From IMG/VR virus record IMGVR_UViG_3300027901_000263, positions 1 through 21,885 of that record: 21,885 nt of DNA. One strand, written 5' to 3'. Position 1 is the first letter of the stretch; the number at the start of each line of letters is the position of its first letter. The DNA comes from a virus. The notes beneath the pieces were generated by a model. It did no database searches. It saw nothing but the letters and a program-made list of their open reading frames with translations, and was not told the origin of the DNA. Below, piece after piece: positions 12,687 through 19,830 of the stretch. A program made the position numbers and the translations under genes.

Positions 12687-13232
12687 TTATCCTCCCAATG
12701 CTTTACCAACAGCATTAGCCACAGACTCTAGGTTAGTCATGTCTATGAGTTTACCTATCCGCTCCCTTGTTGCAATATCGGGATACTCGCTACGAAGCAT
12801 AATAACAAGGGTGCGTCGTAATGCACTCATCTGTCGAGTTTGTAACAGATTGCCAACCTCTTCGAGAGACATATCAAATTCCTCTTCTAGATCAGCCATG
12901 ACATTCAAGTTCAAAGCAGGTAACTTATATTCTTTCCCATTTAACAGGGTGATAACCTGACTCTGCGGTTTACTTGTCAATCTCTTCTTAGTCATAACAC
13001 TCCTTTCTGGACACTTACCAATAATGTTCTCTGGTTTATATCGTCTAGTCCGAGTACTTACCAACGCACAGACGATTAGCGCTGCATTGTAGGAGTGAGC
13101 GTAACTCTCTATTGAACGAAGATACCAAATTTCCTCTACTAACGCATAGAGATATATTAAAGGTTGTTCTCGGATATATTCTAGAGTCCAACCAGTCTCC
13201 TTTACAATGAGCGCTATTAAATCATCCGTCAT
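12687..13232 (-). CDS. Tail assembly chaperone with fused, reversed domains
   Basis: 181 residues between tail tube and tape measure, the place of the G/GT chaperone pair. Residues 1-60 (LIALIVKETGWTLEYIREQP) look like the T part normally added by -1 frameshift. Residues 92-181 (LLNGKEYKLPALNLNVMADL, then LEEEFDMSLEEVG) look like the G part. In the usual arrangement G comes first and T is reached by slippage; here T comes first in one continuous frame. An internal AAAGGAG and ATG at 12995 begin the G part (102 residues). The long start at 13232 overlaps the tail tube stop and has no clear Shine-Dalgarno. Only four bases separate the stop from the tape measure start, leaving no room for a downstream T frame. 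Confidence 0.75.
   Translation of the reverse strand: MTDDLIALIVKETGWTLEYIREQPLIYLYALVEEIWYLRSIESYAHSYNAALIVCALVSTRTRRYKPENIIGKCPERSVMTKKRLTSKPQSQVITLLNGKEYKLPALNLNVMADLEEEFDMSLEEVGNLLQTRQMSALRRTLVIMLRSEYPDIATRERIGKLIDMTNLESVANAVGKALGG
12993..13006 (-). promoter_or_regulatory. Internal ribosome site and start within the tail chaperone gene
   Basis: Read on the - strand, AAAGGAG (13006-13000) is followed after four bases by ATG (12995-12993), in frame with the longer gene at residue 80. It would produce the G-like part alone in higher amount than the coupled full-length form, giving two products without a frameshift. Confidence 0.6.
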
Positions 13233-13597
13233 GCTGTCGCTTGAGTTAGCGTACCTTTACCGACAAAGTCGTATGAATACTCCACTAGACCGTCTACAGC
13301 CGCAGTGGGGTGTACGGCAGTAACAAAAGCACTACCACTCCAGCTCTGACCAGTTGTGGTTGACTCCTGTAAAGTCAAAGCAATCTCTGAGCCTTGAGCT
13401 ATCGGAGCACCATCTTTCGGGCCTCTAAATGAGCCACCCCACTCTATTGCACCCATGACCGGGTGAGGCTGTTGGCCATCATCAAAACCTCTACCATCTA
13501 GTACAGCAATAGAATGGTCTAGATTCCACTCCCGAATCCCCGTCTGTGAAACGGTACCAATTTTTATTTCACCACCGAATCCTGCTAATCTTGCCAT
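13229..13597 (-). CDS. Tail tube (major tail) protein
   Basis: 122 residues, compact and beta-rich, without cysteines. The position just before the chaperone and tape measure genes is that of the tail tube subunit. The pattern GGSFRG near the middle and the WSGSAFVTAV and YSYDFVGKG strands near the C-terminus fit the tail tube fold, where strands pack side by side into hexamers. It starts at ATG 13597 with an AAGGAGG site. It is somewhat shorter than the 150-200 residues common for this family. A strong late ribosome site fits the high copy number needed. Confidence 0.72.
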   Translation of the reverse strand: MARLAGFGGEIKIGTVSQTGIREWNLDHSIAVLDGRGFDDGQQPHPVMGAIEWGGSFRGPKDGAPIAQGSEIALTLQESTTTGQSWSGSAFVTAVHPTAAVDGLVEYSYDFVGKGTLTQATA

Positions 13598-13609
13598 CGT
13601 AATACCTCC

Positions 13610-13792
13610 TTATTTTTCTACAATTACTGGCAGATACTTTTTATCTGCATTCGGATAGTTGCCATGAAAACCAGATTCAGCGGCTTCGACCTTTTTAACC
13701 GCTTTATCCTCGGCTTCCTTAGGGTTACGGGCTTCTATACCCTTAACTTTGACTAGCCCCTTTAGCACATAAACGTTAACATCATACTCCAT
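13610..13792 (-). CDS. Small hypothetical protein between tail completion and tail tube
   Basis: 60 residues from ATG 13792, which follows AGGAGG with a five-base spacer; the longer frame upstream runs through the neighbouring gene and is not used. The sequence is strands and one helix: YDVNVYVLKGLVKVKGIEA, then a helix of ARNPKEAEDKAVKKVEAAE. This resembles small beta-alpha domains seen as DpnD/PcfM-like or similar phage proteins (a weak resemblance). No function assigned. Confidence 0.6.
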   Translation of the reverse strand: MEYDVNVYVLKGLVKVKGIEARNPKEAEDKAVKKVEAAESGFHGNYPNADKKYLPVIVEK

Positions 13793-13802
13793 GATTACCT
13801 CC

Positions 13803-14216
13803 TTACTTAGCCCAAACTTGGACTGAAAATTCCGTTGATAAATAATCCACACCACCCCAAGAAATGCTCGCTATACCAAGATTAGAAGCGACCTTACAGT
13901 CCTCAGCATGACCATCTAAGGTTCTACTAGCGTGTACAGCAGCAACCACTGATTTTTCGCCTGAAACGCCCAGATAAGGCAACATCTTAGATATCGCTGA
14001 AGGCGTATCCTGCTTACTGAATAAGAGTATCACCCTAAGGTTATAATCAGCATCGTGAGAATTAAGAGTCGTTACATAAGCTGTCTCACCAGGTAAAATT
14101 AAAGCAGTAGGGAAGTCGTTGATCGAGTCAGGTAACTCTTTAATTGAGAATACCCGTAAACCCTTAATAGTCTTCAATCTCTCCTTGAGTCCATCACCTA
14201 TCTCTAACATACCCAT
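13803..14216 (-). CDS. Tail completion / tail terminator-like protein
   Basis: 137 residues. Position after the gp10-like gene and before the tail tube is the usual place of the tail terminator. The sequence fits in outline: an N-terminal helix (LEIGDGLKERLKTIKGLRV), then strands including ALILPGE and YNLRVILLFSK, and a C-terminal strand with LSTEFSVQVW. The start overlaps the upstream stop as TAATG; a second ATG two codons later is possible. No catalytic motif. Confidence 0.65.
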   Translation of the reverse strand: MGMLEIGDGLKERLKTIKGLRVFSIKELPDSINDFPTALILPGETAYVTTLNSHDADYNLRVILLFSKQDTPSAISKMLPYLGVSGEKSVVAAVHASRTLDGHAEDCKVASNLGIASISWGGVDYLSTEFSVQVWAK

Positions 14217-14611
14217 TATTCGAACCTCACTTTGATGCTTTTCACGAGGTCATTCGTAAAATCTCGCATCTTGTTTTGTAACTGTTCAAGTGTATACGAA
14301 AACATCCCTTGACCTAGCTTTCTCGCTGATGAACCTCTCTCTACATGACGTGCCTCCATCTTATGTGTTCCGTATTCTACAAAAGGAGCGTACTTCACAT
14401 TAGTAAATACCTGCCCCTCTTGGGGGTTTATCCTAGCAGCAATACTAGAACGCAAGCGCCCAGTATCCACAGGGGTACTCACCTTCACGTTAGCTTCAAA
14501 CCAAACTGTCATCTTCTTAATTGAGTCAGATATCGGTTGCTTGAAATTATCCTTACTCAACTTGCGCAATAAGGCTTCTACGCCTACCACCTCAAACTTA
14601 AGTCCCGTCAT
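14216..14611 (-). CDS. HK97 gp10-like head-tail joining protein
   Basis: 131 residues, HK97 gp10-like family (PF04883). The diagnostic part is STPVDTGRLRSSI (about 46-58), followed by NVKYAPFVEYGTHKMEARH, both typical of this family. ATG 14611 overlaps the upstream stop (ATGA) and has AGGAG just before it; an upstream in-frame ATG at 14641 lies inside the connector gene and is less likely. These proteins sit at the neck between connector and tail. Confidence 0.88.
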   Translation of the reverse strand: MTGLKFEVVGVEALLRKLSKDNFKQPISDSIKKMTVWFEANVKVSTPVDTGRLRSSIAARINPQEGQVFTNVKYAPFVEYGTHKMEARHVERGSSARKLGQGMFSYTLEQLQNKMRDFTNDLVKSIKVRFE

Positions 14612-15435
14612 ATATACTCCTGTCTTTGAAAAGGAACACAAAGTTCAAGTACATCTGGGTCTATGCCTTTCGAGGTTATAATCTGACCGGTCTCTGGTGT
14701 TCCCACAATATCCTGATATGCAGAGTCTTTACGCTTCCAAGCTCTCATAGCAAGAATCAATACAGCTTGAGTGATGTCCTCTGGATAAGTATAAACCGAG
14801 ACTACACTAGCATCAGCATGCGTAGCAGCGGTAGTCCCGTTTACACCACGCTCAACGTGTAATTCATTCTGCGTGACATCACTAACAAACATTTGTTCTG
14901 TATCTACACGAATCGTCTGCCCAGCCTTAATTTCACTCCCATCACTAACTGTGAATTGAGTTACAGAGGCATCTATCCCCCCAGTCTCGTTAACAGCAGT
15001 CTTAGCCTCGTAGGGTGTAGCAGAATCAGCATATCCAAATACTCCTGTGATTTCAACCCCCTTAGTTATACCAGAGGCGAAGTGAGCATAATCACCATTG
15101 AGGTTTATCTTAAGCAGCGTTTTGGGATACTTATTAAACGGTTCCAAGAAATAATCAGTTGCTGCCATAGTGACTTCAAAAACTCCATCACCGTCAGTAT
15201 CACACTTTAATGATGTGATTGACAGAATATCATCAGGAAGCCATAATTTGGTACTCACATCGTTGTAATACTTAACCCCTTCAAAACAGTAAAAGTGTCT
15301 TCCAGTTAGTTTCGGTTTTTCAACTTGTCGACTCATAGCTTCAAGTAACCTCAACAATCCGGCATTATGTTCAGCTTCCTTAATGTTTAGACAATCAGGA
15401 CCTTTCAAATCGTTTAATGTAGCATATACGTTCAT
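14608..15435 (-). CDS. Head-tail connector (gp6-like) with inserted beta module
   Basis: 275 residues. The first 110 (MNVYATLNDLK, later LWLPDDILSITSL) and the last 55 (EDITQAVLILAMRAWKRKDS) fit gp6/gp15-type head-tail connectors, which form a ring below the portal. In between, about residues 155-215, is an inserted beta module ending in LHVERGVNGTTAATHADASV that also occurs at the N-terminus of the fibre at 16935-18425. The family is normally 90-200 residues, so the insertion explains the length. The start overlaps the upstream stop; GGAGGTGA lies ten bases before it. Confidence 0.7.
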   Translation of the reverse strand: MNVYATLNDLKGPDCLNIKEAEHNAGLLRLLEAMSRQVEKPKLTGRHFYCFEGVKYYNDVSTKLWLPDDILSITSLKCDTDGDGVFEVTMAATDYFLEPFNKYPKTLLKINLNGDYAHFASGITKGVEITGVFGYADSATPYEAKTAVNETGGIDASVTQFTVSDGSEIKAGQTIRVDTEQMFVSDVTQNELHVERGVNGTTAATHADASVVSVYTYPEDITQAVLILAMRAWKRKDSAYQDIVGTPETGQIITSKGIDPDVLELCVPFQRQEYI

Positions 15436-15746
15436 GGTGCTTCTTTCACCTCCAAACTATACTGCTGGGTAGTTTCTTGTACACCTGACTTAGTAGCGCG
15501 GACAACACAAAGAAATTCCCCCTCAGTAATGAAGTCGTTTTGTTGAACTGCATATCTCCAGGTTCCCTGCGTTGCCACGACGGGCTCGGCTGAACTACTG
15601 ACTATAGGATGCTTGGGATTACCCATTTCCCAAGCTTTAAAACTTAGAGTATAACCACTTAAATCGAACACGGACCCATCATCATTGGTTATTGTACCGT
15701 CCACATAAAACCCGAAATCACCTCTTTGGATTGTTAAATCAGCCAT
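15432..15746 (-). CDS. Ig-like BppU-N-type phage protein
   Basis: 104 residues, a single beta-sandwich. The opening (LTIQRGDFGFYVDGTITNDD) and the strands LSGYTLSFKAW, GTWRYAVQQNDF and GEFLCVVRATKSG match the pattern of the N-terminal domain of baseplate upper proteins, where it serves as an attachment domain. Here it stands alone. AAGGTGAG lies just before the ATG. Its neighbours are a repeat protein and the head-tail connector, so it may decorate the head or neck rather than the baseplate. Confidence 0.62.
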   Translation of the reverse strand: MADLTIQRGDFGFYVDGTITNDDGSVFDLSGYTLSFKAWEMGNPKHPIVSSSAEPVVATQGTWRYAVQQNDFITEGEFLCVVRATKSGVQETTQQYSLEVKEAP

Positions 15747-16404
15747 TTTGTCTCACCTTCCAATTATCAAACGTTCTACTAGGTATGCTCATCTCTAATT
15801 CTCTATTCCGCATGCTCATAGATAAAGATCTACCCAACATTGCCATAGTGATTGATTGATACCTAAACGTAGTTTCTAAAGCTAACATCGCTCTAGTTTG
15901 GGTCTGACTAAGTAAACCGAGGAAAACTAATGTATCAAGTTGAATTAAAAATCTAGTGTCTGTAACACTAAGTAATTCCAATGCGACTATAGTAGAACAA
16001 ACTAGATCTACTCTAGTGTTAACAATTAAACGAATAGTTAATGAAATCGACGAGGTGAATCCTAGACTTGCTCTAGTATCCCCCAGTGAACATAGGATTA
16101 ACTCCGCAATAACACCTAAGCTTAATGATGCCCTTGTATCAGTAAAAGATCTACACTCTAATTCTGGAGTAACTTGAATAATGAGAGCAGCTCTGGTACT
16201 ACTTGAAGAACTAAATACTAGACTAATCAGAGTATTTAACACCAAATTTGCATTGGTGTCCGACAAAACCCTAAGACATACAGAAACTTCTGTATTAGTA
16301 GTTAAGTCTACCCTTGAACTAGTATAACTTCGTAAGGAAAGCGTTACTACTTCACTCCGCTCTCCGTCAAAATAAATCTGGTCGAAATATGCAGAGTTAA
16401 ACAT
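15739..16404 (-). CDS. Virion-associated protein of eight 20-residue beta repeats
   Basis: 221 residues, not recognised as a known repeat family. The opening MFNSAYFDQIYFDGE is common in phage tail and fibre-associated proteins. Residues 21-180 are eight repeats of exactly 20 residues without gaps, with the pattern S-L-x-L-x-S-x-S-D-T-R-A-x-L-x-L-x-T-x-I. The alternating hydrophobic positions suggest short beta strands stacking as a solenoid or trimer. A non-repeat tail follows (MAMLGRSLSMSMRNRELEM). The T-R pair is the best conserved element. No Shine-Dalgarno precedes the ATG, but a 17-codon minigene ends across it. Structural role inferred from neighbours. Confidence 0.65.
   Translation of the reverse strand: MFNSAYFDQIYFDGERSEVVTLSLRSYTSSRVDLTTNTEVSVCLRVLSDTNANLVLNTLISLVFSSSSSTRAALIIQVTPELECRSFTDTRASLSLGVIAELILCSLGDTRASLGFTSSISLTIRLIVNTRVDLVCSTIVALELLSVTDTRFLIQLDTLVFLGLLSQTQTRAMLALETTFRYQSITMAMLGRSLSMSMRNRELEMSIPSRTFDNWKVRQNG
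15865..16344 (-). repeat. Eight tandem 60-bp coding repeats
   Basis: The repeats of the 221-residue protein are visible in the DNA as a period of exactly 60 bp: ctctagtRtY-type words (the T-R codons) recur near 15894, 15954, 16014 and 16074, with weaker copies at 16134, 16194 and 16254. Codons have diverged strongly while the period has not, so the array is old and its length is under selection, not a recent slippage product. Confidence 0.75.
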
Positions 16405-16450
16405 TCGGTTTCTTCATATCCTTTTTAGAAACAATAGATTTATCGAACAT
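16397..16450 (-). CDS. Possible 17-codon minigene upstream of the repeat protein
   Basis: ATG at 16450 with AAAGGA six bases before it reads MFDKSIVSKKDMKKPNV and stops at 16397-16399, eight bases beyond the start of the repeat protein gene (16404). That gene lacks its own ribosome site, so this minigene may deliver ribosomes to it. The 63-base gap is otherwise without features. The peptide itself may have no function. Confidence 0.35.
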   Translation of the reverse strand: MFDKSIVSKKDMKKPNV

Positions 16451-16467
16451 TAGATTCCTTTAGGAGT

Positions 16468-16926
16468 TTATTCATCCAGTTTAGTCTGCTTCACCAGCCA
16501 AAGAACTACTGCCGATAATTTCTTGAGGAATTCTTTAGCCTGTGTCAGATTGGTCACATTGTTCTCGATGTAGTTTTCAAGCTGCTCCTGAGTCAGTCCA
16601 TAAAGCTGTGAGAGTTTATAGGCTTCCTTTTGTGGATTGGGATTGATGGTAACAAGATTGCCCGCCGAGTCTTTTAATTGGCCTGCGTTATCCACATAGT
16701 ATTTATCGGGTAATGGTTCGCCTTCTGGAGTTCCCCGCTTGTTCCTGAATAAGTCCCTTGCCAGTGAACGATTATATCTTTCGTCGAACTCCAAGACCGA
16801 GTAAGGCACATTGATTGCTGTTCTAGGGGAATCCTCTGGCATCGTTATATCAACATACTCAGACCAGACTTTTATAATTTTGTGCTTCCCCGCTTCGTAT
16901 TCTTCGTTAAGATAATAAATTCTCAT
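16468..16926 (-). CDS. Hypothetical protein following the fibre gene
   Basis: 152 residues, not recognised. It has an N-terminal beta part (MRIYYLNEEYEAGKHKIIKVW), a segment with LPDKYYVDNAGQLKDSAGNL, and a helical C-terminus (LTQEQLENYIENNV, then AKEFLKKLSAVVLWLVKQTK). Position directly after a long fibre gene is where fibre chaperones or assembly proteins are often found, so that is a possible role. AGGAGG with a four-base spacer gives a confident start. Confidence 0.65.
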   Translation of the reverse strand: MRIYYLNEEYEAGKHKIIKVWSEYVDITMPEDSPRTAINVPYSVLEFDERYNRSLARDLFRNKRGTPEGEPLPDKYYVDNAGQLKDSAGNLVTINPNPQKEAYKLSQLYGLTQEQLENYIENNVTNLTQAKEFLKKLSAVVLWLVKQTKLDE

Positions 16927-16934
16927 GTCCCCTC

Positions 16935-18425
16935 CTAGTCTATAGCGCCGAAGGTTGCAGCATCTTCGCTCTCGTCGGTACTATTCCCTGAGTATTGGTT
17001 GTTACTTGTGTAGGCGACCTGCGCTCCGTCTTCCGCTCGAATACCTACATTACAGTTACGGATTCTTACATATCCATCTGCGGCGGCTGCGTAAGTAACA
17101 GCTACTGCATTTAACTCGGTGTGCATCCCATAAATACCACTGGAGCTGTTGCCATCTATAATTGAGCCATTTAGTATGTTAGCAACCGCATTATTGTAGG
17201 CTGAAACACACTTGGCATTAGCTCTGGAAATGGATAACTTTGTCCTATAGGCATTTACAAGGCCGCTATCTTGTATCCATAAAGCCCTTGATGCACCAGG
17301 GTCGCCTATTATAAGCACATCGTATAAAAGGCAGCTGGCAGTGTATATATGAAGATAACAGGCTGCTAGTTTACACCTGTTTAGAGTACACTCAGAGAAC
17401 GGATAAAGTGTTAGCGCATCAGAAGTATCAAGTTCAATGTCATTGCCCACGATGCCTTTTTGTCCTGTTACAATAACCAACTTATTTATACTTGTTGCCC
17501 AGTCATAGACAACCCATGTTCCAGAGGGAGTTGCCGACCAGCAACCGACTATTGTCGCCACATCAGCCGTGTCAGAGTCAATGAGCCGGTACTCCGAATT
17601 GGCATACATCAGCATATTGTCATAGCTACCGAACTTACCAGTATCGGTAATGCTTCCCTGCGTAGCCCCTGTTCCCTGAACCGCCGATTCTATAGTAGCG
17701 GTGTCTTGCTGGCTTAATGTTCCCTGAAGGGTAATCGTATAATTTCCTGAAAACTGTTTGCCTTGAATTGTTACTGTTTCGTCATAGTCCTCACCGTTGA
17801 TGTTGATTATTACATTCCCACCCACTAAGCCTGGGATGCAATCAATGGCATATTGAACTGTTGCGAAAGCATCGGAATCAACACCCGTTCCATGGTTGAG
17901 GTCGTCTGTCCCATCGGTCTTGTCCACATAGACAGTCATGCTGCCGACAGAAATAATGGGAATCCATTTGCTGTTATATTGATATAGGATATTCCTCCCT
18001 GTCGGAGTATGGAGAAACCATTGCCAATTAGTCGGTGAAGTCGGCATAGTTGCCCCATTGTCGCAGACCATAGCAATGGCTTTATACTTGGCAAAATCCA
18101 AGTTGCCCGTTAAGGCTATTGAACCATCTTTTCTCAGGACACTATTCTGAATATCCTCAATTACCCCAGCCGTAACCCTCAATTCCACAGCCTTCCCAGA
18201 AGCGTGAGAGGCAGGAGTAGTGCTTTCAGCCCCCCTAGTAACTGTCAGGACATCGCCAGTTCTGGAAGTGCATTTGACTATCTCGTCCTCGCAGGTGATA
18301 TGGAAGTCCCCACTAGAAGGGAAATTAGCACCCTCGCCAGTGGCTACAGTCCATTCAGTATCATCATTATCTACTCCACTCGCCAGCGTGGAATATGCTC
18401 GATTTTTTACTTTGAGAAAACTCAT
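16935..18425 (-). CDS. Fibre or receptor-binding protein with beta-helix-like body
   Basis: 496 residues. Residues 12-75 form a beta module ending LTVTRGAESTTPASHASGKA, shared with the insertion in the head-tail connector gene. Residues 95-115 (RKDGSIALTGNLDFAKYKA) form the linker seen in many phage fibres. From about 165 the sequence (VYVDKTDGTDDLNHGTGVDS, then ATVQYAIDCIP) opens a right-handed beta-helix of the pectate-lyase type, with Asn- and Gly-rich turns to the end. No catalytic residues of a depolymerase can be picked out. AGGAG precedes the ATG. It lies upstream of the connector genes, so attachment to head rather than tail is possible. Confidence 0.75.
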   Translation of the reverse strand: MSFLKVKNRAYSTLASGVDNDDTEWTVATGEGANFPSSGDFHITCEDEIVKCTSRTGDVLTVTRGAESTTPASHASGKAVELRVTAGVIEDIQNSVLRKDGSIALTGNLDFAKYKAIAMVCDNGATMPTSPTNWQWFLHTPTGRNILYQYNSKWIPIISVGSMTVYVDKTDGTDDLNHGTGVDSDAFATVQYAIDCIPGLVGGNVIININGEDYDETVTIQGKQFSGNYTITLQGTLSQQDTATIESAVQGTGATQGSITDTGKFGSYDNMLMYANSEYRLIDSDTADVATIVGCWSATPSGTWVVYDWATSINKLVIVTGQKGIVGNDIELDTSDALTLYPFSECTLNRCKLAACYLHIYTASCLLYDVLIIGDPGASRALWIQDSGLVNAYRTKLSISRANAKCVSAYNNAVANILNGSIIDGNSSSGIYGMHTELNAVAVTYAAAADGYVRIRNCNVGIRAEDGAQVAYTSNNQYSGNSTDESEDAATFGAID

Positions 18426-18433
18426 TAGTTCTC

Positions 18434-18841
18434 CTATCCTGTTTTGTAAACACTTATGGCAACTTCAAGATCACCGACACCAACGGTCACACCATCAGAA
18501 CCAGTAGTCTTTGAAGTAGTAATAGTCGCAATATACAACACATTACCCCCTGTTGTTGCGTCCCAGATAGAAAAGTGAGTAATCTCCTGAGCAGCATCAA
18601 TCTCTGTTCCAGCCCATGCAAGTTGGGCCGTATTCTTAGAAATCTGCTCAGTTGCTGTCGTCGACGCAACCGCGGTCCCCATAGTCACAGGTTTCCTCAC
18701 TATATCAGCAGTCCCTACTTTAGCTTCATTCTCATCACCATCATTAGCTGGGTCCCCCGTATGAAGCATGACATGTGGTGATCCATCTCTCATATCCTCA
18801 TCCAGCTCTATATTTGCCTGCTCGAAACTCATTGGACACAT
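18434..18841 (-). CDS. Probable fibre or decoration protein
   Basis: 135 residues. The opening contains PHVMLHTGDPANDGDENEAK, a signature seen in a common phage tail or minor structural protein family, followed by a jelly-roll-like domain (ITHFSIWDATTGGNVLYIAT). AGGAGG with a five-base spacer supports the ATG at 18841; a second Met three codons later is an alternative. No cysteines apart from residue 2, no catalytic motif. Stops nine bases before the fibre gene. Confidence 0.65.
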   Translation of the reverse strand: MCPMSFEQANIELDEDMRDGSPHVMLHTGDPANDGDENEAKVGTADIVRKPVTMGTAVASTTATEQISKNTAQLAWAGTEIDAAQEITHFSIWDATTGGNVLYIATITTSKTTGSDGVTVGVGDLEVAISVYKTG

Positions 18842-18843
18842 TT

Positions 18844-19011
18844 TTACCTCCTACCTGTCCACCCGCAAATCGGGCATAACAGGTCTTCTTCTTTATTTTC
18901 TCTGAGCTCATTAAAACCACACTCAGGACATTGAGTTATTGACTTGGTCTTTTCCTCTTCTACGATTTTTTGATTTTCGTCTAGTATTTCTTTTAGTTGT
19001 TGCCAAGTCAT
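18844..19011 (-). CDS. 55-residue zinc-ribbon protein
   Basis: A short gene between the radical SAM gene and the 135-residue virion gene. The N-terminus is a charged helix (MTWQQLKEILDENQKIVEEE), followed by CPECG and, 14 residues later, CPICGW: two C-x2-C-G knuckles of a rubredoxin-type zinc ribbon. The ribosome site of the next gene (AGGAGG) is formed by its last codons, so the genes are coupled. Its own start has only a weak AGGATG. Function unknown; the next cluster of zinc proteins is at 9262-9672. Confidence 0.65.
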   Translation of the reverse strand: MTWQQLKEILDENQKIVEEEKTKSITQCPECGFNELRENKEEDLLCPICGWTGRR

Positions 19012-19041
19012 GTTTCACCATCCTATCACAGGGGGGTTTAT

Positions 19042-19830
19042 CTAGCCCTCTGTACAAGCTTTGCATTTTGGTAACTCATGCCCCCTTCCTTGTTTATGCA
19101 TTGATCGATATTCTCTGTGTAGATCACTGTTCCATATTTCCTCTATTGTATTTAAACTTAGATTCCCGAACGTCACTTCCCCTAATGGGTCAAAACAGCA
19201 GAGACAAACTTCTCCCGTATAGAGGACAGTCATTTGGTTAATCGCTCTAGGACAAGACGTCCAGCGTCGTCGATCGTAAGGGTATTGAGTACCAGCCCAA
19301 GACTGATAGCGGATGGCAATTCCACCTGATTCTATAAAAGCTCTCACCTCATCTTGACTAACTTCAGGATAAGCAACCATCGTAGCTCTATACTTAACAC
19401 CCTCATTCTCCATAAGTTTGAACATCTGTACCACATGCCAATAATCATCGAGACCCATAAGTTTTTTACGAGTCTCGGGTTTCAAACCGTTCAAGGATAC
19501 ACTAAGGTGGAAATTGGGTATCTCTTTGAGTTCGTAGATGATAGACTCGGTCAACAAACTACCATTTGTATAAACTTCTATTTCCACCTGAGGTAACTTC
19601 TCGCGCGCGAACTTCAATCTGTTCATAAAGTTCTTATCCAAAAATGGTTCTCCATTTAACATCGGGTGAAAAGTCTTCAAATTAGGTAACTGACTAGCCT
19701 CCTCGATAATCTTCGTATATAAATCGTCAGACATAGAACCTTTCTCCAAGATCTTCTCGTGAGGACAGAAAATACACTTCCCGTTACAATAGTTTGTAGT
19801 CTCTATCTGTAGATACATCAATTCATTCAT
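19042..19830 (-). CDS. Radical SAM protein with SPASM/Twitch-type C-terminus
   Basis: 262 residues. Radical SAM enzyme: C15-x3-C19-x2-C22 binds the 4Fe-4S cluster that cleaves S-adenosylmethionine; LNGEPFLD is the GGE-like SAM motif. The last 70 residues (CPRA, TGEVCLCCFDPLG, FGNL, IEEIWNS, CKAC) have the spacing of a SPASM or Twitch domain for an auxiliary Fe-S cluster. Such enzymes modify peptides, sugars or proteins; the substrate cannot be read from sequence. It starts four bases inside the end of the methyltransferase-glycosyltransferase gene, so both are made together. No short precursor-peptide gene with a leader is seen next to it, which argues against a RiPP role. Unusual among phage virion genes. 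Confidence 0.85.
   Translation of the reverse strand: MNELMYLQIETTNYCNGKCIFCPHEKILEKGSMSDDLYTKIIEEASQLPNLKTFHPMLNGEPFLDKNFMNRLKFAREKLPQVEIEVYTNGSLLTESIIYELKEIPNFHLSVSLNGLKPETRKKLMGLDDYWHVVQMFKLMENEGVKYRATMVAYPEVSQDEVRAFIESGGIAIRYQSWAGTQYPYDRRRWTSCPRAINQMTVLYTGEVCLCCFDPLGEVTFGNLSLNTIEEIWNSDLHREYRSMHKQGRGHELPKCKACTEG

Noticed and set aside
12586-12960. + strand frame of 124 residues
   Set aside because: Antisense to the tail chaperone and tape measure genes.
15865-16344. 60-bp periodic pattern considered as a CRISPR array
   Set aside because: Repeats are degenerate, gapless and in frame inside a protein gene; there are no unique spacers.
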